Assembly: GCA_015232865.1 (NCBI GenBank)
Contig: JADFYU010000025.1
Coordinates: 1-42,698, forward strand
DNA: 42,698 bases
Reading direction: 5' to 3'
Source of the DNA: Magnetococcales bacterium
GTDB lineage: Bacteria > Pseudomonadota > Magnetococcia > Magnetococcales > UBA8363
This document shows positions 23,586 to 33,003 of this stretch, piece by piece (the stretch's first letter is position 1; every line of letters begins with the position of its first letter). Both the position numbers and the translations under genes were made by a program. The notes beneath the pieces are model-generated. The model was not told the origin of the DNA and searched no databases. It saw only the letters and a program-made list of their open reading frames with translations.

Positions 23586-26354
23586 TTATTCTTGTTTTGT
23601 CAAAGAGTGGGCGCGCATATTGAAGCAGGAGCGCAGCTCCTCGGAGAGCTGTAGATTGTGTTGATCGGCCAGAATTAAACGATGGCCGATGGCGCGGGAT
23701 AAATTGAAAAAAATCTTGGCGGAAAGGCGTGGTTGAAAGCGGGCGATGTTTTGAATGCTTTTCCAGTTGATCACCAACAGCTGGGTCTCTTCGGTGGTGA
23801 AAGCCTCTGACGTGCGTTTAACTCCGGTCACCACCGATTGTATGCCAAACAGTTCCCCCTCTTTGAGTTGGCGGATGGTGGCCCGGCTTTGGTTGTTGAC
23901 CACTTTCATCTCGACCGATCCGCTCAGGATGACAAACATATCGGTAGCCATATCTCCAGAGATAAATATGATTTCCCCTGGTTTGCAGGTTTTGACTCGG
24001 CTCATGACAATCACTTTTTTAATATGCCAACGGCGCATTCCGAAAAATAGCTCGCACTGTTCCAAAACCCGTGTTTTCAATCGAACGGAAAGCATCTCCC
24101 AAACCGATAACAGATGAATATTGAGCAGCAGCATGGGGGTGATGATAAAGGTCGAAAAGAGGGCCAGCAGCATGACCATGGAGCTGAGAAGACCAAACCA
24201 GACCAAAGGCGGAAAGCTGGAGAGCGCAAAGGTTCCAAAGCCGATGGCCAAGGATATGGAGGTGGCAAAAATGGGTGATGATTCATCTCGAATGGTGCGG
24301 CGCAGGGCTTCCTGCTCATGGTGGTGCGTGCGCAGGTGCGTATTGTATCGGACCATGAAATGGATGGTGTTATCGACACAGATACCAATGGCAATCACGG
24401 CCACCATGGCGGTTCCGGTATTGAGGGGAATTCCCATGAAACCCATGACGCCAAACAGAAGAATAATGGGAAACAGATTGGCGATAATGGCCGAAAGTCC
24501 GGCGCGATAGTTGAGAAAGAGCAGGGAGATGATGATGAAAATGATGAACAGCATCAGAAGAACGGATTTGGCCTGGCCGATGGCCATGGCGTCCGCTGCC
24601 CGGCTGTTGAGAACACCCTCACCGGTAATTTTTACCGCCAAACCCGGATCGACGTTTTTGATCAAACCTTCTATATCTCTCAGGGCCAGATTAAGCATGT
24701 GGGTGTCCTGAATTGCGTGGCGAACAATAATACGTGCTGTAGAAAAATCTTCTGAAATAAATGTTTTCACCTGTTCATGGTCGAGAAAAAGCATGTATTC
24801 CCGAACCAGATCATCCGAGTCCGGTAACAACATGAGTTCCTCTGGGGACTCTTCCATGACAACGTTGAGCAGGGCCATGACATCTGCGAAGGAGAAGGTT
24901 TTATCGAAATGTCCGGTTTTATCGACCGCTTGTTGCAGAGATTGAATTTGGTTCAGGTAGTGGGCTTTGAGAAAGGTGTCGCGGATTCCGGCATTCAACA
25001 CGATGGAAAAAGTCTGCATGCCGGCCAGATCTTCCGTCAAGCGGTCGGCCTGGAGTTTGATGGTTGACTGCGAGTCAAAATAGTCCATGGCGCTGTTGTT
25101 GATTCTCAGTTGAAAGGCTCCGGTGCCGATGGTCAGGGTGATGACAAAAATGGCGAGGGGAAGAGTGAATCCGCTTTTGCTGATCCAGTCGCACAGCAGG
25201 CGTTCCGTGCGGGAGCTTTCGCTCTTATGTATTTTTTGTTGCTGGGATTGAGAGCCAATTTGAGAAAGCGTTGCCGGAATCAGTAGAACTGTAATGAAAA
25301 AGTTAAACAGTAATCCGGTCGAGGCGATCAGTCCAAACTCTTGTAGCAGTTGAATATTGTTGAGGATAATAGACAGAAAACCCAGATAGGAGGTGATGAA
25401 GGTCAACAGGATGGCCAGGCCAATTCGTTTTCCCATCCGGTCGATGGATTTTCTTTTGTCGAGTCCCAGTTCAATGCCCGCATGATATTCAGCCAAAATA
25501 TGAATGTCCTCCGTCGAGCCGACTATGATCAGCAGAGCCGGGACGATGGAGGTGATAACCGTGATGGGAATATCAAACGCAGCCATCAGGCCCAGTGTCC
25601 AGATGATGCTGAGCAGGGCGGTCATCAGGGGTAGAAATGCGGTGGTCAGGCGGCGTTGACTGACCAGAAGCGTTAAAAACAGCATGATCAACGAGAGGGG
25701 GAGAATGGTGGTTTGCTCCTGACGAATCTTCTCATTCAACAGTTTGGTGACACTGGGATTGCCGATTTGGAAAACCGTTTCCAGTTTTTCCCGAAGGGGA
25801 GAAATGGCTTTTTCAATGTCTGAAACCAGTTTTTCTTCGTAGCCGATATGGAGGGCATTGGTGTCCATTATTATATTTACAGCCATGCTTTTTCCATCTT
25901 TGGATAAGAGGTTGTTTTGGATCAGCGGATTTTTCAGCGCAGCCTCTTTTATCTGTTCCACTTGAGACTCTTGGGTGGGTATCTCAGCCAGATAGGGTTT
26001 GGCGCTTAAATTGCCATTGATGCTCTTGAGGTGGGGAATGGAAAAAAGGGAGTTGGTCTCTTTGACATAAGGGCTTGATTCTATGGTCTCAATGGCCTTT
26101 TGAATGGCCTTGAGTCGATCGGCAGAAAACAGATGTTGGTCATGCAGATATAAGATGGTAATGCTGTCGGAGCCAAAACGGTCCAGGGTTTGCTGATAAA
26201 AGGCCAGTTCGACAGAATCCTTGACCATCATATCCTGGGCGGAAATGTCAATTTTTAAATCTTTGATGGTGGTTCCTGCGAACAGGGTGCAGAGAAACAG
26301 AACAATGAAGATTGCCGTCGAGTGATGAGACGAAAATCGGATGATTTTTTCCAT
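23586..26354 (-). CDS. MMPL/RND-superfamily exporter fused to a cyclic-nucleotide-binding domain
   Basis: This encodes 922 residues. Residues 1-760 form an MMPL/HAE3-type RND transporter: helix 1, a periplasmic domain, five clustered helices with GSTEDIHILAEYH, a second periplasmic domain and a second helix cluster with GICVDNTIHFMVRYN. Residues about 775-900 form a cNMP-binding beta-roll (CKPGEIIFISGD, ATDMFVILSGSVEM, LKEGELFGIQSVV, then TRT-like KRTSEAFT). HAE3 exporters usually handle hopanoids, lipids or siderophores and lack a nucleotide sensor, so this fusion suggests export gated by cAMP/c-di-GMP or by another small ligand. The phosphate-binding arginine region (VKRTSEAF) is only partly canonical. 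It is divergent from the cytochrome c'-like gene. Confidence 0.9.
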   Translation of the reverse strand: MEKIIRFSSHHSTAIFIVLFLCTLFAGTTIKDLKIDISAQDMMVKDSVELAFYQQTLDRFGSDSITILYLHDQHLFSADRLKAIQKAIETIESSPYVKETNSLFSIPHLKSINGNLSAKPYLAEIPTQESQVEQIKEAALKNPLIQNNLLSKDGKSMAVNIIMDTNALHIGYEEKLVSDIEKAISPLREKLETVFQIGNPSVTKLLNEKIRQEQTTILPLSLIMLFLTLLVSQRRLTTAFLPLMTALLSIIWTLGLMAAFDIPITVITSIVPALLIIVGSTEDIHILAEYHAGIELGLDKRKSIDRMGKRIGLAILLTFITSYLGFLSIILNNIQLLQEFGLIASTGLLFNFFITVLLIPATLSQIGSQSQQQKIHKSESSRTERLLCDWISKSGFTLPLAIFVITLTIGTGAFQLRINNSAMDYFDSQSTIKLQADRLTEDLAGMQTFSIVLNAGIRDTFLKAHYLNQIQSLQQAVDKTGHFDKTFSFADVMALLNVVMEESPEELMLLPDSDDLVREYMLFLDHEQVKTFISEDFSTARIIVRHAIQDTHMLNLALRDIEGLIKNVDPGLAVKITGEGVLNSRAADAMAIGQAKSVLLMLFIIFIIISLLFLNYRAGLSAIIANLFPIILLFGVMGFMGIPLNTGTAMVAVIAIGICVDNTIHFMVRYNTHLRTHHHEQEALRRTIRDESSPIFATSISLAIGFGTFALSSFPPLVWFGLLSSMVMLLALFSTFIITPMLLLNIHLLSVWEMLSVRLKTRVLEQCELFFGMRRWHIKKVIVMSRVKTCKPGEIIFISGDMATDMFVILSGSVEMKVVNNQSRATIRQLKEGELFGIQSVVTGVKRTSEAFTTEETQLLVINWKSIQNIARFQPRLSAKIFFNLSRAIGHRLILADQHNLQLSEELRSCFNMRAHSLTKQE

Positions 26355-26666
26355 GATCCATCTGTTCCAAAATAAAAGAGCGGGAAATGTATTACGGTCA
26401 AGCTGAAATTATAGTACAATGAGGGTCATGATGAAAACAAAGAGGCAGAGAACGATCCGTTTCAGCTCATTGGACTCTGATTCATCCGGTTTGTTCCCTG
26501 TTGAGCCTCTTTAATCAAGATTCGGCAGTTGAAAGTGCGTAAGCGGTGCAACAGCCGAATCTGGGTTGCATTAAATAAACGGCGTGTGGACTGAAGATAT
26601 ATCGAATCGGTAGTGAGTAGCCATGTCCATCGTCGCTCTTCCCTTACGTTTGGAATTGAGAGTAAA
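26355..26666. other. Divergent intergenic region
   Basis: This 312-bp region lies between the minus-strand MMPL fusion gene and the plus-strand cytochrome c'-like gene and should hold both promoters. An 8-bp inverted repeat, aaagaggc/gcctcttt, brackets about 60 bases near 26440-26515. A copy of the recurring 15-base motif lies at 26554-26568. No gene is seen. Confidence 0.45.
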
Positions 26667-27230
26667 ATGAAACGTTTTTTTCTGGGTCAAATTGGCCTGA
26701 GTCGGTTTAATCTTTTTCTATTCTTGATTGTGTTGAGCTGGACGCCTCCTCTGACTGCCCGTGGAGCCTCGGTTTCGGCTGGGTTCCAAATGGGCGGGGG
26801 AAAAATCGATGGGCAGGAGTCATTGGTGCTTTCGGCTGAAGTCAGAAAAAGGGTTGTCGAGGATATGGCCCAACTCAACCAGGCTTTTGGGCAGATTCTT
26901 CAGGCCCTGATTATAGGGGATCATCACGCTCTTGAGAATAGTGCGGATGCCATTGAAAAGCTGACCGCCCATGAAGATCAAAATCCCGATAAAGGGTGGT
27001 GGGAAGATGACGGTTTTCCGCCTGAGTTCATCCGTTTACGGCGACGCCTACACCGGTTTGCCGCCCAACTCACCCGTGCTGCGCAAGATCAGGATCTGGC
27101 AACGGAACAGTTTTTGTTCAATCGGGTTTTAGATACCTGTCTGGGCTGCCATCAAACCTACTCTACTCCACGATCTTCCGCAGTCAATCGAGCTGAGCCG
27201 GAGTACTCAGGCACCGAGCCTGGCCGATAA
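26667..27230 (+). CDS. Cytochrome c'-like periplasmic monoheme protein
   Basis: This encodes 187 residues. An N-terminal signal-like helix (about residues 3-30, FLFLIVLSWTPPLTARGAS) is followed by four predicted helices and a C-terminal heme-binding CLGCH (in DTCLGCHQTY). A heme site near the end of a four-helix bundle is the arrangement of cytochrome c'/c-556 proteins, which bind NO or handle electron transfer in the periplasm. The first ATG at 26613 would add 18 residues before the signal. ATG 26667 is preferred. The gene converges on the GGDEF-EAL gene with a 14-base gap. Specific function is not determined. Confidence 0.75.
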   Translation: MKRFFLGQIGLSRFNLFLFLIVLSWTPPLTARGASVSAGFQMGGGKIDGQESLVLSAEVRKRVVEDMAQLNQAFGQILQALIIGDHHALENSADAIEKLTAHEDQNPDKGWWEDDGFPPEFIRLRRRLHRFAAQLTRAAQDQDLATEQFLFNRVLDTCLGCHQTYSTPRSSAVNRAEPEYSGTEPGR

Positions 27231-27244
27231 AACGATCTTGATCC

Positions 27245-29665
27245 TTAGGTGTGGAGTATCAAGACTTTTTTATCGATCAACATCTGGCCAAATTGTTTTT
27301 CAGGTAGCGGTTTGCTGAAGTAATAGCCCTGAATCAGGTCGCATCCTCTTTCGGAGAGCAACTCCAACTGCTCTCTGGTCTCCACTCCTTCGGCAACCAC
27401 TTTCAGGTGGAGGCTGTGGGACATGGAGATAATGGCTGAAACAATCTGGGCATCGTCGGAATCTCTGGAGAGTTCCTGAACAAACGAGCGGTCGATCTTG
27501 AGGGTGTCGATGGGAAAATGTTTCAGGATGCTCAGTGAGGAGTAGCCGGTGCCAAAGTCATCCATGGCGATGGAGATGCCCCGATCTTTGATTTTTCGGA
27601 GGATGTTGATAATCTCATCCACATTCTCCATAACCATGCTTTCGGTGATCTCCAACTCCAATTTTTCCGGCGGAAGACCGCTGTCACGCAGGGCGGAGTC
27701 GATTCGATTCAGCAGGCTTTTTTCTTTTAGTTGACGAGCGGAGAGGTTGACCGCAACCCGAATATCCGGGCTATGAGAGCACCATTGGGCGGTTTTGAAA
27801 CAGGCCTCTCGCAAGACCCAATCCCCTAATGGAACAATGAGGCCGGTCTCTTCGGCGACGGGTATGAACACATTGGGTGTAAAGAGGGATTTGTCCTCAT
27901 TTTCCCAACGTATTAACGATTCCATTCCGGCAATGTGGCCGGTGGAAAGATCGACTTTTGGTTGGTGGTGGAGAATAAACTCCCCCTTTTTCAGGCCGGC
28001 ACGCATGCTGTTTTCCAGCGAGAGCCGGCGATTGGCCCGTTGGTCCAGATCTTTGCTGAAAAATTGAAAGTTGCTGCGTCCCACATCTTTTGCCCGCGTC
28101 ATGGCCTGGGCGGCATTTTTGAGCAGGGCGTCCGGATCATTGCCGTCTTCCGGGAAGATGGTCAGGCCGACCGAGGCGGTAAAGTGTAGCTCTTGCCCGG
28201 CCAATGGAAAGGGTTTGGCCAAGACCTTGAAAAGCCGTTGGGTCATCTGGGCCAGGGTTTCCGCGCTACCGGTATTGGGGTGGATGATGGAAAATTCGTC
28301 CCCACCCAATCGGCAGACGGTATCCTCTTTTCGGACCGTCTGCTTGATCCGTTCGGCAAACATTTTCAGCAGGTCATCCCCGCAGGCATTGCCGAGGCTG
28401 TCATTGACTTTTTTGAAAAGGTCGATGTCCAAAACCGCGACGCCAATTCGGGTGTTTTCTCGTTTAGCCTGTTGAACGGCCTGCCCCAGACGGTCCAGAA
28501 ACAACCCGCGATTCGGCAGAGAGGTGAGCGGATCGTGGGAGGTGGAAAAGGCCAGTTTTTTGTCCCACTGTTTGATCTCGGTTAGGTCGGAGAAAAAACA
28601 GACGAAGTTTTTAATTTTACCCTGATGGTCAAAAATGGCTTGAAGATTCATTTTGACCGGGAAATGCTCGCCATTTTTCCGGCGATTGACCGCTTCGCCA
28701 ATCCAGATTCCTCCCTCTTTGAGGGTTTGCCAGATTTTTTTGTAAAGAACGGAATCCTCTTGGGAGCTTTGGAAGAGATTGACGGACTGACCGATCATCT
28801 CCTCTGACGTGTAGCCGTAGAGTTTGCACAGAGCTTGGTTGACGGAGACAATTCGACTGTTGGCATCGGCGATGAAGATCCCTTCATGGGTTTGATCCAA
28901 TACGATCTGGATGAGCTTGAGTTGATTTTCCATGGAGCGCAGGTCGGTGATGTCGTGAAGGGTTCCGACCATGTGAAAGGCTCGGCCATTCAGGTCCCGT
29001 TCGACCCAGCCCCGCTCAATGACAATTCGCTCTTGTCCATTCGGTCTGATTACCCGATATTCCACCAGATGGTCATGCTTGGGATCGGAGAGGGAAAGGG
29101 AGATGTTTTTTTGTATTTTTTTATGGTCAGCGGGGTGCGCGTAGCGAAGAAACGCTTCGTAAGAGGCTGGAAACTCCTGTGGCTGAAGGCCAAAAATCCG
29201 AAAGGTTTCATCGGTCCAGGAGATCAGGTTTTGCTCAATCTTCCAGTCCCAACTGCCCAAATTGGCCACTTTCTGGCCGATTAAAAGGGACTCTGTCATC
29301 CGTTTCAGGTCGTCAATGTCGGTCAGGGTTCCCACGTAGCCCGACAGGGTGCCGCTCGGATCGATGTCTTCGGAAAAATTGCCTAACGCCCAGATCGGTT
29401 GGGCTGTGCTGTTTTGAAGGCGAAACTCGCAGGAAAATGGCTTGCCGTTACCGGCCTGGTTGCGCCAGGCTTCGTTGACTCTTTGTTGATCTTGAGCCTG
29501 GATGATGGTTGTCATCCAGGGTTTTCCAAGGGCTTCAGACAGCGGTAAGCCAGTCATTTCAGACCATTTTGGATTGATAAAAACAATAAGACCCGTCAAG
29601 TCGATTTTAAAGAGCGCGGTTGGAGATGACTCAACCAGCGAAAGAGTGAACGATCGGTCACGCAT
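27245..29665 (-). CDS. PAS-PAS-PAS-GGDEF-EAL cyclic-di-GMP protein
   Basis: This encodes 806 residues and no membrane segments. Three PAS/PAC modules lie at about residues 5-125, 130-250 and 255-375. A GGDEF domain follows with the intact active site CRLGGDEFSII (about residue 452). The EAL domain (from about residue 555) starts with MESLIRW, in place of the usual EALLRW, and retains ELEITESMVMEN, DDFGTGYSSLSILKHFPIDTLKIDRSF and VVAEGVETREQ. Both catalytic domains look active, so it may make or degrade c-di-GMP under control of redox, light or ligand signals sensed by PAS. It faces the cytochrome c'-like gene end to end. Confidence 0.95.
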   Translation of the reverse strand: MRDRSFTLSLVESSPTALFKIDLTGLIVFINPKWSEMTGLPLSEALGKPWMTTIIQAQDQQRVNEAWRNQAGNGKPFSCEFRLQNSTAQPIWALGNFSEDIDPSGTLSGYVGTLTDIDDLKRMTESLLIGQKVANLGSWDWKIEQNLISWTDETFRIFGLQPQEFPASYEAFLRYAHPADHKKIQKNISLSLSDPKHDHLVEYRVIRPNGQERIVIERGWVERDLNGRAFHMVGTLHDITDLRSMENQLKLIQIVLDQTHEGIFIADANSRIVSVNQALCKLYGYTSEEMIGQSVNLFQSSQEDSVLYKKIWQTLKEGGIWIGEAVNRRKNGEHFPVKMNLQAIFDHQGKIKNFVCFFSDLTEIKQWDKKLAFSTSHDPLTSLPNRGLFLDRLGQAVQQAKRENTRIGVAVLDIDLFKKVNDSLGNACGDDLLKMFAERIKQTVRKEDTVCRLGGDEFSIIHPNTGSAETLAQMTQRLFKVLAKPFPLAGQELHFTASVGLTIFPEDGNDPDALLKNAAQAMTRAKDVGRSNFQFFSKDLDQRANRRLSLENSMRAGLKKGEFILHHQPKVDLSTGHIAGMESLIRWENEDKSLFTPNVFIPVAEETGLIVPLGDWVLREACFKTAQWCSHSPDIRVAVNLSARQLKEKSLLNRIDSALRDSGLPPEKLELEITESMVMENVDEIINILRKIKDRGISIAMDDFGTGYSSLSILKHFPIDTLKIDRSFVQELSRDSDDAQIVSAIISMSHSLHLKVVAEGVETREQLELLSERGCDLIQGYYFSKPLPEKQFGQMLIDKKVLILHT

Positions 29666-30229
29666 GGTCAGTCCAGATTGACAGTTGATATGGTGTCAAT
29701 CGTTCGGAGGGTTTGTCGCCGAATTATGGAATAAACGTTTTTCGTCTGGCTACAGTGAATGTTGTAATATATTAAAACCATTATAATCTCGTTACGTATT
29801 GCCGATTTTAACCATTATACCGCCCAATCCGGGGTGTTGGAGAGGAGTTGCAGTGTCAGTATCTGGTCATATCGGCATTTTTCGAGAAAAAAATAAACAA
29901 TCTGGTTGACCGGCCCGTATTGGCTGTTTGAACGAGGAGATTCCCGGACGTTCGAGCGCACGGCTTTGAAGTTAAAATGCGCCGACATGGTAAACCATCC
30001 TAAATATACCGAAAAAAGACTGTCGGGACAATCCCCTGAGTTAAATTTTTTCTGCAATCTAAAATATCCGCCAGCCGCCGTCTCCAGGAAAATGTACTTC
30101 TTGATTTGTGCGGAATATTCTGGTAGAGGTAGTAGGTCAGATTCTTCAGTATGTTTTTTATATGAACATAATATAAACCATTAAATAGCTTGAGTTAATG
30201 AATTTCAAGCTTGGCTACTGGGGGAAAGT
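29666..30229. other. Intergenic region upstream of the STAS gene
   Basis: This 564-bp stretch has no convincing gene. Short reading frames on both strands show no family motifs and ordinary amino-acid patterns are absent. It contains a 21-base GC-rich repeat copy (30068-30088) related to the element within the Ppx-like gene, plus a diverged copy (29822-29836) of the recurring 15-base motif. AT-rich sequence before 30220 probably holds the STAS promoter. Confidence 0.5.
30068..30088. repeat. Copy of short GC-rich dispersed repeat
   Basis: The 21 bases here match, with a few changes, the inverted-repeat arms at 37091-37110 and 37232-37251 and the 18433-18451 segment. The shared core is cagccgccgt. 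It stands alone in an otherwise AT-rich gap. Confidence 0.55.
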
Positions 30230-30727
30230 GTGACCAATTCCAAAAAAGAGGTATTTGAGCAAGATCTGACAAAAATGACCCAGGCTGAGTTGCTTGAGCA
30301 AATCGAGAAGGATTTCAACCGGTTGTGGTTGGAACATGTCGAGAATAACCCCAAAGCCGTCTTTCCGGAGTCGCCTCCGCCTTCGGTTAAGTCGAATGAT
30401 GACTCTGGTTCTTCTCCTCTCTCACGGATAGCCGGAGATCGGTGCGACTCCTACGTCAGTGAGGGTAAGTTGACGATAAAAGTCACAGGTCGGTGTTCGT
30501 ACGAAACCTGGAAACAATCAAAGATCCTGATCAAAAACGAAAAGATTGATGTCTGCGAAGTTGATTTTTCCCAAGCGGAACACATCGACAGTATCGGCAT
30601 CGGAAGTCTTCTGGCGTTGAAGAGCGGCTTGGGAAGAGGGGTGAAGATTGTTCTCTCCAACACCAATGAATCGATTCTCAGGGTATTGCAATCCTCCCAC
30701 CTTGACCGCTTGTTTACGTTTGTCTGA
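30230..30727 (+). CDS. STAS-domain protein (anti-sigma factor antagonist-like)
   Basis: This encodes 165 residues. The N-terminal 60 residues contain a helical segment (LLEQIEKDFNRLWLEHV) followed by a Pro/Ser linker. Residues 75-165 form a STAS domain (LTIKVTGRCSYETWK, DVCEVDFSQAEHIDSIGIGSLLALKSGL, KIVLSNTNESILRVLQSSHLDRLFTFV). The phosphorylatable serine of SpoIIAA-type proteins lies in DSIGIGSL. STAS domains regulate partner-switching or bind small ligands. No anti-sigma kinase is next to it, although four two-component genes follow after the CBS gene. The GTG start is supported by GGGGGAAA just upstream. Confidence 0.85.
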   Translation: MTNSKKEVFEQDLTKMTQAELLEQIEKDFNRLWLEHVENNPKAVFPESPPPSVKSNDDSGSSPLSRIAGDRCDSYVSEGKLTIKVTGRCSYETWKQSKILIKNEKIDVCEVDFSQAEHIDSIGIGSLLALKSGLGRGVKIVLSNTNESILRVLQSSHLDRLFTFV

Positions 30728-30738
30728 AGATCCCCTGC

Positions 30739-31194
30739 TCAGGATTTATTCTCTTCGATCATGCCACGGATGACGTCACTTTTGCTGACGACGCCCACCA
30801 CCAGCTCTCCGCGCATGACCGGAAGCAGAGAGACATGCTCTTCACTGAAGGCTGTGGCCAGTTCGCTGAGGCTGGTGCTTTCCAGGATGACGACCAATTC
30901 CGACGTCATAAGATCGGCGGCCGTGCGAGCGGATGCTTTGCGTAGATCTTCCTGATATTGGTGTTCGCCGGAAATGGGGAACACCGTATCCAAAAGGGTG
31001 ATCATGGTCGGCAGATGAATTTTTTTCACCCGATCGATCAAATCACCTTCCGTAACAATACCCAGCAAGATGTTCCCTTCCAGGACCGGAACCCCCCGAA
31101 TTCCTTTTTCGGTCAACAATTGAGCTAATTCGAGTACCGGCATATCCGGCGGAACGGAAATGACCTCTTGACTCATGATATCTCTGGCTTCCAT
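30739..31194 (-). CDS. Two-CBS-domain protein
   Basis: This is a 151-residue soluble protein. Two CBS motifs (VISVPPDMPVLELAQLLTEKGIRGVPVLEG and LVVILESTSLSELATAFSEEHVSLLPVMRG) pair to form an adenosine-nucleotide-sensing Bateman module. Such stand-alone proteins regulate partner enzymes or channels according to AMP/ATP levels. A GGAGGAG lies just before the ATG. It converges with the STAS gene and is divergent from the kinase operon across a 271-bp AT-rich gap. Confidence 0.9.
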   Translation of the reverse strand: MEARDIMSQEVISVPPDMPVLELAQLLTEKGIRGVPVLEGNILLGIVTEGDLIDRVKKIHLPTMITLLDTVFPISGEHQYQEDLRKASARTAADLMTSELVVILESTSLSELATAFSEEHVSLLPVMRGELVVGVVSKSDVIRGMIEENKS

Positions 31195-31465
31195 GGAACT
31201 CCTCCTCCAAAGGCTGGACGTATTGAACGAACGACTTTTCTGGGTTCATGTTACTTGGTAAGTCAAACGGTTACAATACAAATCGACGGGCAGAAGGGGT
31301 TTTGTTCCGGCACCCTTCGACTTTTTGCTTAAACCTGTGAAAGTGGATGGAATGGTCTAAAAAAAATATTATATCCGCCTGAAATTATGTTAGTATTGAA
31401 ATATTAAGGGTCAATAAAGCTGAATGGTCTCAAGAAGATGACATTTTTTTAGAGGGATTTTCAAC
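31195..31465. other. AT-rich promoter region of the phosphorelay operon
   Basis: This 271-bp gap separates the divergent CBS gene and the first kinase gene. The part from 31360 to 31420 is very AT-rich (aaatattatat, ttagtattgaaatattaa). It probably carries the operon promoter, but no precise -35/-10 pair stands out. Confidence 0.4.
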
Positions 31466-32629
31466 ATGCGCGATCCTGATCAGACAGAACAAAAGAGCGT
31501 GCTGATCGTTGATGACAGTCCAGAGAGTATTGACACCATGCGGGCTATTCTCAGCCCATTTTATCGTATTCTTGTCGCGACCAACAGCGACAAAGCCCTT
31601 GAAGCGGCCCGATCCAAGTCTCCTCCAGACCTGATCTTGTTGGACATCATGATGCCGAATGTGGACGGCTATGAGGTGTGTAGACTGCTCAAGCAGGAGA
31701 GACAAACCAAAGAGATTCCCATTTTGTTTGTCACGGCCAAGACCTCGGTGGAAGATGAAACAAAAGGGTTTGAACTGGGGGCGGTTGATTACCTGACCAA
31801 GCCGGTCAACAGGGCCATCGTTCTGGCTCGTGTTCACACCCATATCAGCCTCTATCAGCGTAACGCCGAGCTGGCGATGGCCAATGCCCGATTGCAGGAG
31901 TTGGATCGGCTTAAATCCCTTTTTATCGCCTCCATGTCCCACGAGTTGCGAACCCCTCTCAATTCCATCATCGGTTTTATCGGTATCATGCTTCAGGAGA
32001 TCACTGGAACCTTGAACGATCGACAGAAAGATCATTTAGGCCGGGCATACGCTTCAGCCAGGCATCTGCTGGCTTTGATCGTCGATGTGATCGATATTTC
32101 AAAAATTGAGGCCGGTCGGTTGGAGACCTATCTTGAGCGCATCGAGTTGGACGAGTTGGTTCAGGAGGCTTTGGCGACCATTGCCTCGGATGCCGAAAAA
32201 AAAGGGCTGGAAATCATCAGCAACTATCCGAAAAAACAGTATTTGATTACGGACCGGAAGAGAGTATTGCAGTGTCTGCTCAATTATCTGAGCAATGCGG
32301 TAAAATATACCCAACAAGGCCGCATCGTCCTGGATATCGCCGTGGTTGGAGCCTCCTTGAAAATAGCTGTCAGCGATAGTGGAATCGGTATCGATCGTGA
32401 GGATCTACCCCGACTTTTTGATAGTTTCGTGCGGTTGGAGGCGACGCGACGGCTGAATATTCCGGGAACCGGCCTGGGTCTTTATTTAACCAGAAAAATT
32501 GCTACCGATCTGCTGGGCGGCATGGTTTCCGCTTCCAGTCAAGTCGGGGTCGGAAGCACCTTCATGCTTTCGATACCGTTGGACTTGAGGCCAGAGGGTT
32601 CCGTGCGAAACCGAGGAGGGATTTCATGA
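31466..32629 (+). CDS. Receiver-histidine kinase (REC-HisKA-HATPase)
   Basis: This is a 387-residue cytoplasmic hybrid with reversed order. The receiver domain (residues 10-128) has acceptor Asp60 in LILLDIMMPNVDG and Lys in YLTKPV. A short linker leads to HisKA with His159 in ASMSHELRTPLNSIIG. The ATPase domain follows with the N box LLNYLSNAVKYT, G1 VSDSGIGI and G2 GTGLGLYLTRKI. It has no sensor or membrane part, so another protein must feed it through the receiver or kinase. Its stop overlaps the next gene (ATGA). It is the first gene of a four-gene, tightly coupled phosphorelay operon. Confidence 0.95.
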   Translation: MRDPDQTEQKSVLIVDDSPESIDTMRAILSPFYRILVATNSDKALEAARSKSPPDLILLDIMMPNVDGYEVCRLLKQERQTKEIPILFVTAKTSVEDETKGFELGAVDYLTKPVNRAIVLARVHTHISLYQRNAELAMANARLQELDRLKSLFIASMSHELRTPLNSIIGFIGIMLQEITGTLNDRQKDHLGRAYASARHLLALIVDVIDISKIEAGRLETYLERIELDELVQEALATIASDAEKKGLEIISNYPKKQYLITDRKRVLQCLLNYLSNAVKYTQQGRIVLDIAVVGASLKIAVSDSGIGIDREDLPRLFDSFVRLEATRRLNIPGTGLGLYLTRKIATDLLGGMVSASSQVGVGSTFMLSIPLDLRPEGSVRNRGGIS

Positions 32630-33003
32630 AAACCGCATTGGTCATTGAGGACAATGATGATAATATGGAGCTGATTGTTATAATACTGGAATCCAGTGGC
32701 TATGGGACGATTCGAGCCTATGATGGATTGACCGGTGTACGTCTGGCCAGGGCCGACCGTCCCGATTTTATTGTTTTGGATATCCAACTTCCAGACATCC
32801 TGGGCATGGAGGTTCTCAAACGTATTCGTGACCAGGAGTTGCGATTCGGAACAGGACCGATTCCGGTGATCGCCATGACCTCTTATGCCATGAGTGGTGA
32901 CCGTGAACGGTATTTGGCCGCCGGTTGTAACGGATACATCGAAAAGCCCATAGATCCAGAATATGTCATGGAGCAGATTCGGGGAGCCATTGGAGAATCT
33001 TGA
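32626..33003 (+). CDS. Single-domain response regulator
   Basis: This is a 125-residue receiver with acceptor Asp52 (IVLDIQLP), acidic pocket EDN near residue 8 and conserved Lys (YIEKPI). It has no output domain, as in CheY/DivK-type relay proteins. Its sequence is closest in style to DivK-like regulators (MKTALVIEDNDDNMELI). Start and stop overlap both neighbours, so it is translated with the two kinases and probably shuttles phosphate between them. Confidence 0.93.
   Translation: MKTALVIEDNDDNMELIVIILESSGYGTIRAYDGLTGVRLARADRPDFIVLDIQLPDILGMEVLKRIRDQELRFGTGPIPVIAMTSYAMSGDRERYLAAGCNGYIEKPIDPEYVMEQIRGAIGES

Noticed and set aside
29815..30184. Two short frames on opposite strands in the gap before the STAS gene
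   Set aside because: No motifs and poor ribosome sites. The plus-strand frame includes the dispersed repeat copy. Better read as non-coding.
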